From Melastoma dodecandrum (Eukaryota; Streptophyta; Magnoliopsida; Myrtales; Melastomataceae): DNA of 64,000 nt. This document shows, one piece after another, positions 34,077-47,200 of this stretch. The DNA is taken from assembly GCA_029817715.1 (NCBI GenBank), contig JARUPY010000267.1, positions 62,001 through 126,000 of the forward strand, read 5' to 3'. Within the stretch, counting starts at the first letter, position 1. Each line of letters starts with the position of its first letter. Position numbers and translations under genes: made by a program. Under the pieces are notes generated by a model. It did no database searches, had not been told where the DNA came from, and saw only the letters and a program-made list of their open reading frames with translations.

Positions 34077-34882
34077 GTCCTGCCTTTTTAAAATAGCTTT
34101 AGCGAGAGGAGTTGGGCTTCGAAAGTATATCCACTAGACGAGTTAGTACTGTGTATAAGAAGAATTCTTATCCTGGGATCAGGCGACATTGATTCTTGTC
34201 CCGCCTTGATTTAATGGATGGAAGTGTAAGGTTTGGAAATAAACACAGATTGTCTTTTATTTTTTAGGTGGAATTAGTAACAGTAATTATGAGTATTATT
34301 TGTCTAAATATCTTTTCAAGTAAGTTAATTTTGAAAAAAATTATCAAATATAATTTTATTTTTATTCTTGTCTGAAACGAATTTTTCGCAATTTCAAACA
34401 ATAAGGACCTTCATTTATATAAATTAATTAAATAAGACTCCGGCTAGAAACGATATTTTCACAATTTCAACCAACGACCGTAAAACTATACTAATATATA
34501 AGGTAAAGACGTTATTGTTCCTTGTCCGAAATAGTGAATTTATTCCTACACCAAAAAATCTAAAAAATTCGTAGGTCTCTTAAGATTATTTTAAACAATA
34601 ATTTAGTCATTTTTACATATTTTCGCTGTTTACTATTGATATAAAATCAAAATAATTATTTGAAGCAACGAACTTATAATATTGATAAAATATCGATACG
34701 TGGCCCGGTCATAACCTGACATCTCTTTAGATGTGGTCCGACGTATCTCTTTGGCCCAATAAAAAAAACTAAAAATATTTTCATTAAATGTTTTAATTAA
34801 TAAATCATGGTTTGCTTTCTAACTTTTATGATATACCCAACCCACCTCAACCCCCACCGTATTCGCCAGAGAGATCAACAGA
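34077..34882. other. NET1A 3' flank, no gene
   Basis: 34077-34270 is probable 3' UTR. 34270-34860 is AT-rich without an ORF of note. Confidence 0.5.
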
Positions 34883-35353
34883 TCAAACCCTAATTTCTTT
34901 CCAAAAATCCCCGGCTTCCTCAAGACAAGGCAAGGAGCAAGACCCGAAAATATGACCGAAGGCTTCCCGGTAAACCTTCACAGGGACGGCTGCGAGGAAA
35001 TAAGGCGAGCACTCGGGATTGGTCACATTGCATACGCTTTGATCCGTCACCGTGGAGCAATTGAATCTTACCCTCCCTTGAATCACCAAAGAATGAGGCT
35101 CTCCGACCCATACGAAGTAGAACGAGGAAAGGCCAGCAGCTTGCTCGTAGGTGCTCTTGTGGTACCAGTCTGTGAGGAGGGAAGGTGAGGAGGGTCGGAA
35201 AGAGAGGGGAGGGGAGCGGTGTTTGGATTTGCGGACATAGCCGTGGAAGCGGGCATAGAAAAGGGTGAACGTGGACAGGAGAGATGGGGTGGAGTTGAAG
35301 ACGGAGGAGGAGATGAAATGCGTTAAGAGGAGGAAAACAAATAACGTCTCATC
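34883..35353 (-). pseudogene. Unrecognised open frame of 156 codons without an ATG
   Basis: Minus-strand frame open from 35353 (just after a TAG at 35354-35356) to a stop at 34883. It encodes a hydrophobic start (FVFLLLTHFISSS), a Trp/Tyr-rich middle (DWYHKSTYEQAAG, FYFVW) and a cysteine-containing end. No Met codon is available in frame, so it is at best a terminal exon or a gene relic. I do not recognise the family. Confidence 0.3.
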
Positions 35354-35583
35354 CTAAATCACCCCAAATATTCACGTCAAGTCGAAAAATAAAATTAAAA
35401 TAAAGTTAAATTCAAAAATTTTTGAATAATATGTTAAAACATAAAATTGACGTATTTATAAGACTAAATATCGATATTTTTCTAATAATATTTCATATTT
35501 CTTTAAAACCATAAAACCAATGCGGGAGTAAATTTTTAGACAAAAGAAGTTATTATGAAAATAGAGTTGACGTTTTTGCCACC

Positions 35584-37408
35584 ATGGAGGCGGCGGAGGA
35601 ATGCGGTCGAAGGGAACTACTGATCTTACAACCATTCCAAGTCACCCACTCCGACCTCTTGCTCTTGTCCTCTTCTTCACCTTCCTCGGAATCGGAATCA
35701 GGACCCATGGGATCCATCCGGCGGGGTATTATGGATGCTTTGGGGCCGTCAGGTCCGGGCTTGCTGTCCGTTACCGGTGTTCAGGAAGCCTCCGCCCTCC
35801 GTCGGAAGGTTCTTCCTTTGTCCCGCGATCTCGCGCTTCTCGACCGCGAGCGCCGTGCCCGCGTCCTCAAGGTAGGTGCTGTCGCTGTCCCCGGGGAACA
35901 TATGAGGAATCGCGAAATGGGTTTTCGGCTTTTAGGCTTCTTTGGGGATTTGTGGTGGTAGTGTTGATTTGATGATATGCTTATTGATGGTCATGTTCAT
36001 GCATTCGCCGCAAGTGTTCGTGCATTGAACCTCCATTCAAGCATTATTTAATGCGGAGGGAACTCCACTTTCTACTGTACGGAACTCAAATCCTATATTA
36101 AAAAGATTCCGAAAGAATATAAGCAGGATACTTCCTCTATAGTCAATTGTATTTTGAGTGTAACCCCCGTCCTTGTATACTAGGCTTAATTTTTGGACCT
36201 GATATAACTAACAAGATTAAGTGGCTTCGCGTTTTCTTTTCCTTTGTGCTTGCTTGTATTCTTTTATGAAATTATTTTGTGGGGAATTTTTGAAAAAAAT
36301 CTCCTTTTTATATTTGTTTGTAATTTGTATATGCTAGGAGCACCGTTTGGGGACTGATGTACCCATGAAGGATCCGAGAAGAGCCGTCTCTTCGTTCGCG
36401 ATGCAACTGAGATATGGTGAAGGTGTTGAATCAATGCAGGAAATATCAGGTAATGGTATGGATACTTCAGAAATAGGATGCGATCCTAACGATGGAGGAG
36501 TGACAATGGAATTTCAGGAGAAGGGGTTCGACGGTTTGGGAAGTTCTTTTAAGGAGCTGGGCTTGTTGATGATTGAAATGGGTCTTGCTCTTGCACGAGT
36601 TTGTGACCAGTCCTTGGGCGGTAATGAATTGGAGCAATGTTTGATGGAGTCAGGGACTGCCAAGGGTCGTCTTATTCATTATCATTCTGCCACAGATTAT
36701 CTTGCTCTTGAGAAAAAGGTTAAGATTTTTTCTAAGAGGCGCGTGAGTAGCAGCAGGAAGCCCGGAGAAAAGATTACGGTTAGCAGTGAATCTGACTCAT
36801 GTGATCCATTTTCGGATCTATGGCAGCAGTGGCATTACGATTATGGTGTTTTCACGATTCTCACTGCTCCTATGTTTCTCACAGCTGCTTTTCCTGAAAT
36901 GGATTCAAATGAGCAGCACTCGTTGTCTTTTGTCGAAGAATATCCTTACCCTGATGGGCTTACATATTTGAGAATTCTTGATCCTACAAAAAATGATGTC
37001 TTCATGGTGAATACATTACCCGAAAATTTCATTATCCAAGTTGGGGAGTCTGCCGATGTTTTATCCCGGGGAAGGCTGCGCTCGACACTTCATTGCGTTT
37101 GCAGACCAAAGAACCCCGAGAATGTAAGCAGAGAAACCTTGGTCATGTTCCTACAGCCTGCTTGGAGCAAACATCTTTCTCTATCTGAATACTCCAGGGA
37201 TCAGTTGGCTTCAGCAGATTCTGACATTGAGCAATCTGCAGATGAACCTTGTGTCCCGGATTGGAACAAAAAGAAAATTATGGAAGCGATTCAGGAAAAA
37301 ATCCCTTCGCTTGCTTTGCGGATAAAAGGTGGTGTTAGTTTTGCGGAATTTGCACGGGAGACTACCCAGCAATATTATGGCAGCAGTGGCTTACAGTCCA
37401 ATCGGTAG
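35584..37408 (+). CDS. 2-oxoglutarate/Fe(II)-dependent dioxygenase-like protein
   Basis: Two exons, 35584-35871 and 36338-37408 (GTAGGT donor, AG acceptor, phase 0); 452 residues. The C-terminal half has a plausible double-stranded beta-helix: QWHYDYGVFTILT gives HxD at His262/Asp264, distal His in RSTLHCV (His348), and a 2OG-binding Arg in VSRETLVMFLQP (Arg361). The spacing fits the family. The N-terminal part (IRRGIMDALGPSGPGLLSV, REASALRRKVL-like) matches the DIOX N region. The product is probably the At3g63290-type protein (identification from memory). Substrate unknown. The start sits in a GCCACCATGG context and gives the longest frame. Confidence 0.8.
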
Positions 37409-38036
37409 CTGTTGGAGAACTGTCCAATCTGATTATATGAGGGACCGTAATTTTCAGCCTTCGATTCCACCTCCTTGTATTCTCAAAAGGTGAGGTTACC
37501 CTTTTCTAATGTCGATATTTTCGGAACTTTTTTTAAATAATTCTTTTGTTCATGAGGAAGTAAGGCGTTCTATGATGACATTTTCTGTGATTTTTTTAAA
37601 CCTAAAATCCTCCATAGATAAAAATTTGAAAACTAAACAAGACTTTGTGCTAACACGGCTGTTTAAGGGACCTTATTTCAGTCTTCGATTCCCTTTCTTA
37701 AAATTCTCAAAAGGTGAAGTTACCTTTTTCGAATCTCAAGATTTTCGAAGCCTTCTCTATTTTTTTTTTTTTTTTTGAGGAAGTAAGGTGTTCTATGAGG
37801 TGATTTGAGACATTTGAATTGCTGGAGGAGTTAGTTTCTGGCATCTGGGATAACCTTATGTGAATGTTAAGTATGTAAAACTTGTTAGACTCGGAATAAT
37901 TTACATACAGGGTAGATAAGCATGGAAATCTACGGACCACTATTTCTGTTATGTGCGGAAGAGATGGCGAAAACAAGCAAGAAAACGTTTATATCTTCTC
38001 AGGCATCTTGTGTGATCCTAGGCAGTGAGTGGCTGG
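37409..38036 (+). repeat. Downstream region of the dioxygenase gene with a diverged direct repeat
   Basis: About 37440-37590 and 37667-37805 are related in the same order (GGGACC, CTTCGATTCC, ATTCTCAAAAGGTGA, GTTACC, then GAGGAAGTAAGG and GTTCTATGA). The units are about 227 bases apart and moderately diverged. A T16-type tract lies near 37760. Confidence 0.7.
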
Positions 38037-38531
38037 TCAGGCAGTGGAGCCTATTCTGGCCCTTTGATTCTCTTCCCTCCATTCTCTGTTGACTTTGGAG
38101 ATGAAATCCTCAATTCGTCTCCTGAGTTCATCTCTGTTGACGTCGTCCTCCTCTCCATCATCCTCATGCTCGTACTTGGGGTCATCCTCATTTTTGTATT
38201 CACGGGAACTGTTATGTCCGTTCTCTTCCTCTCCACCAGTTTCGCCGTTGCGAGCTTCAGTAACTCGCACTAACGCCGGCTCTTCCTCTTCCTCCTCCTC
38301 CTCTTCTTCCTCTTCCTGTTTTACAGGTTGACTTACGTGTCGGACCTGGTGAGGCCACCGCTCTGCATCACGGCATGAGTAGAACCCGGGGAAGGCGTCC
38401 TGGGTCTCTGAGTCACTTAAGCCGGATCTCAACCTGAGAAACAATGCAAGGACGATGAGGTTACACAAGATGAAGGCGAAGAATGAGTTTGGAGGCGCCG
38501 GGAGCGACAGTTCCGCCACGGAGACCAACAT
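38037..38531 (-). CDS. Small membrane-anchored DUF761-type protein
   Basis: Single-exon, 164 residues. Residues about 12-33 form one transmembrane segment (FFAFILCNLIVLALFL). A central run of twelve acidic residues (EEEEEEEEEEEE) follows QPVKQ. The C-terminal DELRRRIEDFISKVNREW matches the plant DUF761 motif, usually ending small proteins that begin with a membrane segment (DUF4408-like). Function is unknown for the family; roles in growth and defence have been proposed. A TATA-like TTTAAATA lies upstream near 38590. Confidence 0.8.
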   Translation of the reverse strand: MLVSVAELSLPAPPNSFFAFILCNLIVLALFLRLRSGLSDSETQDAFPGFYSCRDAERWPHQVRHVSQPVKQEEEEEEEEEEEEPALVRVTEARNGETGGEEENGHNSSREYKNEDDPKYEHEDDGEEDDVNRDELRRRIEDFISKVNREWREENQRARIGSTA

Positions 38532-41225
38532 TTTGGGTGATGGTATGCGATGATGCTACTTTGCAAATGAGTGGGGACTGGAGATGATTGGGTATTTAAA
38601 ACAATGGCCGACATGCAAATTAGTCGAGGAAGCTTCTGAGTGGGTGAAGGGTGCTTGCCGCTGCTTGGGGAGGCGTTTACTTCACTTGAGTGGAGTCGTT
38701 GTCGTGTTGGAAGGAAGCTTCATCTTGTTTCCTGGGGAGTAGACTTTCTATGCAAGACTTAAAAAAAAAAATTGACCAAAAACCTGGGAACGTGTCAGTA
38801 AGCACCGTGATAATCGGGGCTTGACGTGATGATATGATGAATTTCTCTCTCTTGGGTCGCATTCGCCTACAATTTTATTAAAAGTGACTTGACTTCCAGT
38901 GGGCATGGAGCTGGTTGTTCCTAGTTCCTGCTGCTAAAATGCTTCTCTCATCAGAAGTTAAGTCACTCGGAGGATCATCCTTTGTTGGATTCTTTTTCCT
39001 TTACATTAGAACCTTTGTCCTTGATTGGTTCGAGTAAACAATGGTGTGAAACCTTAAATTTTTTTTTTTGTTTTCTTGTAGTAAACGTGTTACTTTTTAA
39101 AAAGAAAAACGGAAATAGAAAACGAAGCTGGATTCTCCGAAATGTTTGTAATACTTGCCGAATTATTTGAGTCAACTGAGTACGCCATGTGGGTGCAACA
39201 ACCATGAAAATTCTGGCTTCCTTGACCATTTACATTTGATGCTGTTTTAATATTTAAGACTGTAGATTAATGTCATCGTAGTTTTATAGTTTTAATATAA
39301 TTTATAAGAATGAAATGTTAAATTAAGTTACGTTAATTATCCTTGAGAAAGAATATTGATTCACCTAAATTCTGGACAAAATGGAGACCAAAATTCCCTC
39401 AAATTTTTTAGCTTTTGAATGACATGTTGAAATGAAATTCTTGGACCAAACTATATATCCGCTGAGAAGCATTTCTTATAAAAAGACACCACGCAAAGGA
39501 AATAGCAAGATCAATCGGAAGACGCGTTACTAAAAAAATAATCATGCTAATGTTAATGTTAATGGTTGAAGTATTGTGATGAAGATCCGGGGGGGAACGT
39601 TCATCAGAGAAGACCCTGGGGTCCTGTGTTTTCGGCGACCATGACCGGCACAACTGTCGTGATCAGACGGCAAGTCACTGTGTGATGGGCTATGATCAAC
39701 CATTTCTGCTCCTCGGCTTACTTCGCGTTCCTCTCAAAGGATCCGTGGATGTTCTTCGTTGGGTCTTGCCTCCCTCCGCGAGGTTAGTACAGATACAAGG
39801 TTAGTTCATAAAAATATTTACGAAATATGATTCGACTTTCATAAATTTCAGTTTTACTGTCTTTAATTCATTGTTTGAGACAGCATCCCTTCAACGTATA
39901 TCGTATGACGACGTTCTTTATCACTTTTAAAACAACGAATTAGGAAAGAGATAGAAAACTGGCTGTCTGAAACAAAAAATTCTTTATAATGTGAAATTCG
40001 TCAAGCAGTGAATTAAAGGTGGTAAAACTGGAATTTATGAAACTAACCGTATGGTTGTACCAACCTCTCTTGACTGATGCCTTTGAAACACACCTTCACG
40101 ACCGCATGATATTGTGGAAAAATTTCTCGAACGTTTGTACGTATTCGTACCTTCGTAAAAAATAAAGTGACACGTGTCCTGAGGCAGGGCCACCCCTTGT
40201 GTGGATTGATACCACCCGGACATGCTGGAACTCCATAGCCACGTCAACAGCCCCGAACTGGGCAGTCGGAGTATTACTTGTTTTGTAACAATGTAAGAAA
40301 GAGATTAAATGAAGAAGAGTGACTACTGCTTTAGCTGTGCATCCTTTATTAAAACATCTTTATAATATTAATATTATTTGAGAGAATCAGAAAGATATAG
40401 TTACCCATGCATGACTGCTATTCCAAAGACACATAAAATTTGTACATTTAGAGGTTGCTAAGGAAATACAGCTTCAAACACATTGAACAATGAAATAAAG
40501 GATATCATTTTAACATGAATTAGAGCAAACTACATGGTTAGATTACTCAAACTAAGTGTATGCTGTGGCTATTATGTGCCAACATAATACATAGCTGTAC
40601 AAAGGCTCCAGAAGGATATAGGTATATGACAGTGAGAGAGCAATTCGCATCTGGGTGTCCTTCGCATAACATTGATGAATGGCAGCTACAGGTTCTTCCT
40701 TTTTTAAGTCAACAAGATATTATCAGGTGATCATTCGTCACTGATATTCTGAGTCATGGTGATGTTAGCTGGAATTTATGCTAAGTGGTTCCAATCAAAG
40801 TTTGTTCTTTGCAACCCATTGACAGCAAGAAGCAGCAGGCACGGGACAAAGTTGAGATGCCGTGAGGACATTGTGAATTAACCATGGCATCGAACCACAG
40901 TTGACAAAACGAGAAGCAGCTTGAGGACAGAGTTGATGGATGATAAGTATCAATTCTGAGAGTAAAAGCACTGATAATGCCAATGGAGGAATATTGCAAT
41001 AGGTTTCTTCTGCCTAACGGTTTTTTTCACCTGTGATTTCCCCGGAAAGAAGCAACCAGAAGCTTGATTGACAAATGCAGATTTCAATATAGCACATGTA
41101 TCAGCACCAGTTCAGTCAGATTAGGCCATCGTACCGAGTATGCAACACAAACGTGTTGAAGGGAAACAAGCCTTGATGAATGCCGCATGCGGATGTATCT
41201 GGCACTGGTGTGTGGTTCAGGACAT
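38532..41225. other. Gene-free spacer
   Basis: 2.7 kb between the DUF761-type gene and the 3' end of the PP2C-kinase gene. 39590-39790 is more GC-rich with no supported frame. 40300-41220 is probably 3' UTR or flank. No transposon ends recognised. Confidence 0.45.
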
Positions 41226-44200
41226 TCATCTTCTAGGCAGAGCCTCGAAGTAGGGATGTTGCAAGGCATCATCTACACTCAGCCGATCATCCTAGTGACA
41301 TTGGGGGATTGATAACAATTATTTTAAAAAGATCTAACATGCCTCCGAAACTCAAGAAAATGAGAAATAACATGAGCACAAAATGAGAAATTCGCTAGAA
41401 CAATGCTCGAGTTAGAATGAAAATGAAAATTTTAATGCATTACCGGATCCCACAATAAGAGATGACGCACAAGCCGAAGAGCCCAAACATTTGGAAAACT
41501 GCACAATAGTTGCAACTCTTAGTGAAATCGGTATCTCACTAGAGTGAAATACAAAAAGAAAATATCCTTAGAAAAGGGAGTAGTTGGTCTACTCGAAAAA
41601 AATATTTCACTGGGGGATTGAATATATGTGAATAAAGAAACTTCTCTTTCCAAAGTTGTGGCAGCAGCAACAAAGATGAGTTTTCATCAACGACCGTGGC
41701 ACAGACAGCATATCCAAGTATCTCACCAATTATCCATACGCGACCTTTAGCGTTTGGACTTGCATGTGATTGCATGTTACAACATCTAACGATAATCTAC
41801 ATCATCTAATTTACTTAAGAGCTTTATCTGTCTGGTGAACTTCCAGAGATGTCGAGGCTAGTCCATAACTTATCACAGAAATGGTCTGTTTTTAGCTGAT
41901 GAGACAAAAACAGTATATGCTGCAATAAAAGAAAACCAACCCAATCTTAAGAGGATCTCGGCTCTTTATTTGGTGGGTCAAAAATTCTTCCGAGCATTTC
42001 CAAGAGGCAGGTGAGAATCCACCCTATTTCAAGAGTGAGTTCAAAATTAGCAAATAGAAAAAAAAAACATTCGAGCAAAGTCCACAAAGAAAGCTAGGAA
42101 CGGATTAGAAAGAAAAATCAACAAGATATCACTGAATAGAGAAGTAAGACAATAATAGTCTTTGCTATGCGTCCAGTCTTAAGTTAAAGATAACAATAAC
42201 AAGACTGGGAGCTAGGAGTTCCTTCATTTTGACCTCCCATAGGATATGAAGCATCAAAGTAAATAGGCAGTTTGTTGTTATGTAGCTTCAAGGAAACCTC
42301 ACTCAACCATGTCAAGAAAGAACAAAACCAGGTTGCGGACGAGATGGCGAGAAGTGCGCGACACCAGAAGAAGGACTCCATAACCTTTTGTTCGCCACCA
42401 GACTTTGTATTGGACCTAATGCATGGAGATTTGCCATGCACTGAACCCAATGGTGTAACAAACGCCTAGTCTAATATTATCTTCTACTTCTAGCAAAAAA
42501 AAGAAATCTGCATTCAATGTTGATGACTGGAGGTTGTTATCCATGCAACATCTATCACTAACATTGTAAGGGAAGGTAATCAGCTTGCAGATTTTTTTTC
42601 TTTTTTTTTTGGGGGGGGGAGGGGGGTGGTATTGCAATAGCAAGGGTTTCGCTACATTTTGTTTGCTTCCTAATTTCATCATGGATGTTTTGCATGGATA
42701 CATTCCCTTTGTGGAGAGTTGGGCGTGTAACTGAACTATTACTAGCTATTTAATATTTTTTCTACCAAAGAAAACAAAATATACATTCAATGTCGGATGT
42801 TGTCATGTCATAGAAACTGAAATAAATTGAACAAAAACAACAGAGACAATTAGAAACAACTAACAATACCTGGGGTCGAGTGTTGCCAGAATGATGTTTT
42901 GAGGAACTACCTGGGATTAGGATGCACAATTCCATGAAAGATCGGAGCCTGGAAACGTTTACAATTTACATAGAAAAACTAACATTAATATATTTTGCTT
43001 GACAAGAAAATCAGAGACGATATGGACGGACACAATGCTCAAGCTGTAATAAAAAGGAGATGGACGTGTATGTTTTCTATCTGTACTACACAAGCACGTG
43101 TACTAATACCAGACAAACCAGTCAAAAGCATATCCATATTCCAAGTCCAAGTACATTATGTCAGTTACATCACAAACAGACAAAATGGTATTCTCTTCCA
43201 TAAAATTGGAAAGATATCCTGCACAAGATACCAATCATAAAATAACCATATTGCTCATAGAGTGTCTTTTATAGCCAGTTAGTTGCACATCAAACTCTTA
43301 AACAAGAGGAAAAGCAAAAAGAAACCATGTCCTGTGCATTGACGACAACTTCAATAGAACCAACTGCTTTTTGCTTATGTCATCGGCTAAATGTTAAATC
43401 ATCTCCCTATCAACGAGTACCTTCATTGCTACCACCGTAGAACACTACATCCAGTTGGAGATCACTTACCGGTAAGCCAACTCTTTCAGTGCTTCATTCC
43501 ACCCATCAAGATGTTGATCCAAAAGGGTTTGTGTCAACGGGCTTAGCTGGAAAACATTTGGCGATCCTAAAAGCAACTCTAAAATGACCACACCCACACT
43601 CCACATATCATACCTGGTTATCCACAATAAAAACTATTGATTAAATGGACAGGCTTCGACAAGGGGGCGAAACAGGGTTGCAGACACGTTAGCTAAGGAA
43701 GCGCTAAAGCAGCAGGACAACTATCTCACTTTTGATTTTCCTCCGGACTTTATTATGGATTTATTGCACGAGGGCATCCCATGCACCTCTAGATCTATAA
43801 CCTAAGACCCTAAAACGCCTATTTTGAATGCAATCGATCCTTTCTACCAAAAAAAAAATTAAATGGACAGGCTTCAAGCACGAGAACAAAGATAAATTTT
43901 AAAATCTTCTTTTTGGTCTTGAGTTGCTGAAATAAATAAAAAAAATGGACAGGTGCATGAAAATCAAGCAGAGGCAGCAGAGCATAAAAGTCAAGCAAAG
44001 GCAATGTTCTTATCCCATGTTGTCTACCAAACATACTTTGACGTCACACTTGCTGGGCCTTTGTACCAACTCGAGTTGAGCAGCGCCTCTGGAGGAGTAT
44101 ACTGAGATGTTTGTTCCGATCTGTGTCCAAATCAAAAGAAGAAAAGAATCGATACATATGCAATATAGAATGATAACTAAGAGAATCCACCATGTTCAAC

Positions 44201-47200
44201 ATGAAAGGCTAAACATACCTAGAAGGTCCAGACAAACCATACAAATGCTTGATTGTGTACTCATTGATGGCGCTTCCAAAGTCAATTATCCGCCTAACAA
44301 GATGTCAACAAAGCGGCTATGGGTGCCAAATTGATATGGATCAAGCAGCATAGACGAAAGCAAAAAAGTGATGCAATTGTTCAAACAGCACCAGCCAAGA
44401 GACCATAGCCCACCAACAAAAGCTTTAGAAAACAATTTTTAGAAGCCAAGACAAACCAAACAAAATTACTTTTAGGTTCAATTTTAGCCGCAGGTTTCGA
44501 GGCTACAGTATGCAACCAGTTCTAGCAAAACTATATATAATTCCTCCATAAAACTTGCATGGGGAGTTTTCAAACAGCTCAACATGTATAATTCTTCAAA
44601 ACCACCACAGTACTTACAGAACCCCATAGTTTTTCATATGTTTTTTTTTGTTTTGTTTTGTTAGGAAAGCAAATATATCTTAGATACTTAATAAGTCAGT
44701 TAGTTATAAGCCAAATTCTCCTTGAAAGGGACTTCCCAAACAAGAATATCTCCATGCAAGACATCGCAAATGAAATCGGGAGGAAAGCAAAATGAAATGA
44801 AATCCTCCTGCTGCAAAGCCCTTTTTGACAACTTGTCCGCCAGGTTGTTTCCTTCTCATAATGCACACTGCCCAAGAATTGTTATTTTTTCTATCTAATG
44901 TAGTATACGCAACTTTTCAACAAATAAACACACAATAATAATGAAATGATGCGAGGGATCTACATGCATTAAACTGCCAGATTGTTACTCGAACAGAACC
45001 AAGAGAATACATTTTGGTTGTATATCTTCTATCATCAGTTGGACTTTCTCTGAGGCATCTGCCCGTTTCCTGATCTTCAAAACATATAACCATGTTCTCT
45101 ACAAAACCATAAACAAAATCAGTACACCGCAAAACATTTGAAGGCAGGGATCCGAGCACCAAATTTTTGCTCCAGTGAAGTTTCTCTGTTATGCATGGAA
45201 AATGCCATAACAGAAAGCAGTTACAGAATTAATGCATTCCAGATTGCCCTGCCAACCCAGCTGAAAAACATAAATTTTACTACTAGTTCGTACAACAAAG
45301 AATATGAATTGAACAAAAGTCAGTCATCTGCTTCTAGTAGCCAAAGAAAAGAAAAGTTTCAGCAACATCTCCCGACCGAAAAAAAAAAACGTCAGAAAAT
45401 CAGTTCAATACTCCATTGAGTACATGAGAACTGCCAGTGGAAAAATAAACAGATCAGTAGTTATAGTAGGACCAATTATCGTCTCTGAATTTTCTTTTTG
45501 CTTCTAAAATCGGAACAAAAAAATTATATAATGCAAAAGCTCTTGCATCTACAATGTCTAATGACAGAGCATGACTTCTTTCAACAACATGAAATATTTC
45601 TATTGAAGTGCTCACCAGGTTTGATATCCCGGTGAGTGATGTTACGATCATGACAGGATTTGAGTGCCATCAACTGACAACAATCATGTAAGTTACATTA
45701 GTTCATAGATAATACCAAAGCAGTCAGTGTCCCAGAAAAGAAAATATGTCAGTACACTTTGCTTGGAATTTCTCACTAATATCAGCATTGAATTCAGAAA
45801 ATAAAGTTGTCATGATTCAAGCAAACAGCCACGGAAGTATATGCATGAGCTACAGTTAGAAACTTAAAGGGTATGTTCTCAAACTGAAGACTTAACAAGG
45901 GGGAGGAAGTCTTTTCTTCACGACACATCTCAAATTTCAATGCTTTGTGGAAATGAACGGTCAGGATATGACATTCTCTTTTCAAAATTACGGAAATCTT
46001 TATAAGAGTGTCTCTTCCTCAACTGGTGGGTGTAGAGAAGTATACATGTAAATATATTGTGCTCATTTACCATTTCTGAATTTCAAACTGTGGTTGTTGC
46101 TACTAAATGTACGTAGCTGTTCTCAACATGTTCTATGATCAGCAACCTAATTCATGTAGGGCATAAAGTGCCCAAGAATTAATAGACATAGAGTTTACAA
46201 GCACCTATTTTCTCATGGTAACATATCACAGGGGTGTGGGATGCTAATGAAAGAATAGAGAGAAAGCTGTATACCACTTTTCTCGTGACCTTATGTTTTC
46301 AAATGCAAACAAGACTGAAAAAAAGGTTCATGCTCCCACTTCATACACACCTCACCGAGTTGAACTCTTTTGAAAGGTAATTCACCAACTAGAAAGAATC
46401 CAAAGGTCTTGAACATAAAGCAGGATGCAAAGGATCATGTAGAGAATACGTGTAAAGTAAAATGTACCAGCTGCCATATGAGGTTGCACATTTCTTTTTG
46501 CCCAGCCTCAGTTGTTTTTAACCAGAGCCACCATTTTGATGGTCGGAGGACTCGCACATGTTTTCCTCCCTCGTTACTTTGATCAGATGAATCACCTATT
46601 TCCTCCGTGGTATACAACAGTTTTGATAAAGAAGTTCCCTCATGACGGAAGACAAGCCACATCTCATTAGACAGAGATTCAAAAGATTCTATATATCTTG
46701 CAATATGGTTCAATCCTTCTTCATCTGGATCACCAAATTGACCATCCCTGTTTGGCCTACTACAAGCAAACTGATCAAATGACTGATCCTTGGAAGAAGC
46801 AGAGCCATTAGTGCTTGAATCTCCATAAAAGTTTGAGTTTTCACTCCTCGGAAAGGTAATATGATCTTGACTAGCTGAAATTATATCTCCTAGAGATGTA
46901 GAAGCATTAAGAAAAATTTCTCCAAAATACTTTTCCCGTAACCCACTGAGGTAAACAGTAAGGCCTTTCTCAACCTGCATACACATTAACTTAGCCACAG
47001 AAATATTTCCAGGAGAATCATATTAAGTCTTCCAAATATTATTATTAAAGAATAACTCATAACTAAACTACACGATGTTATACTAAAAAGGTAAGAAACA
47101 GAGTAAATAAAGTTTCCTCTGTGATAAGATGAATAACAATGCAGAAAGGAGAATCAGAAGACAAGGAACATTTCGAGAATAAGTCCACTTTGACCTTAGT

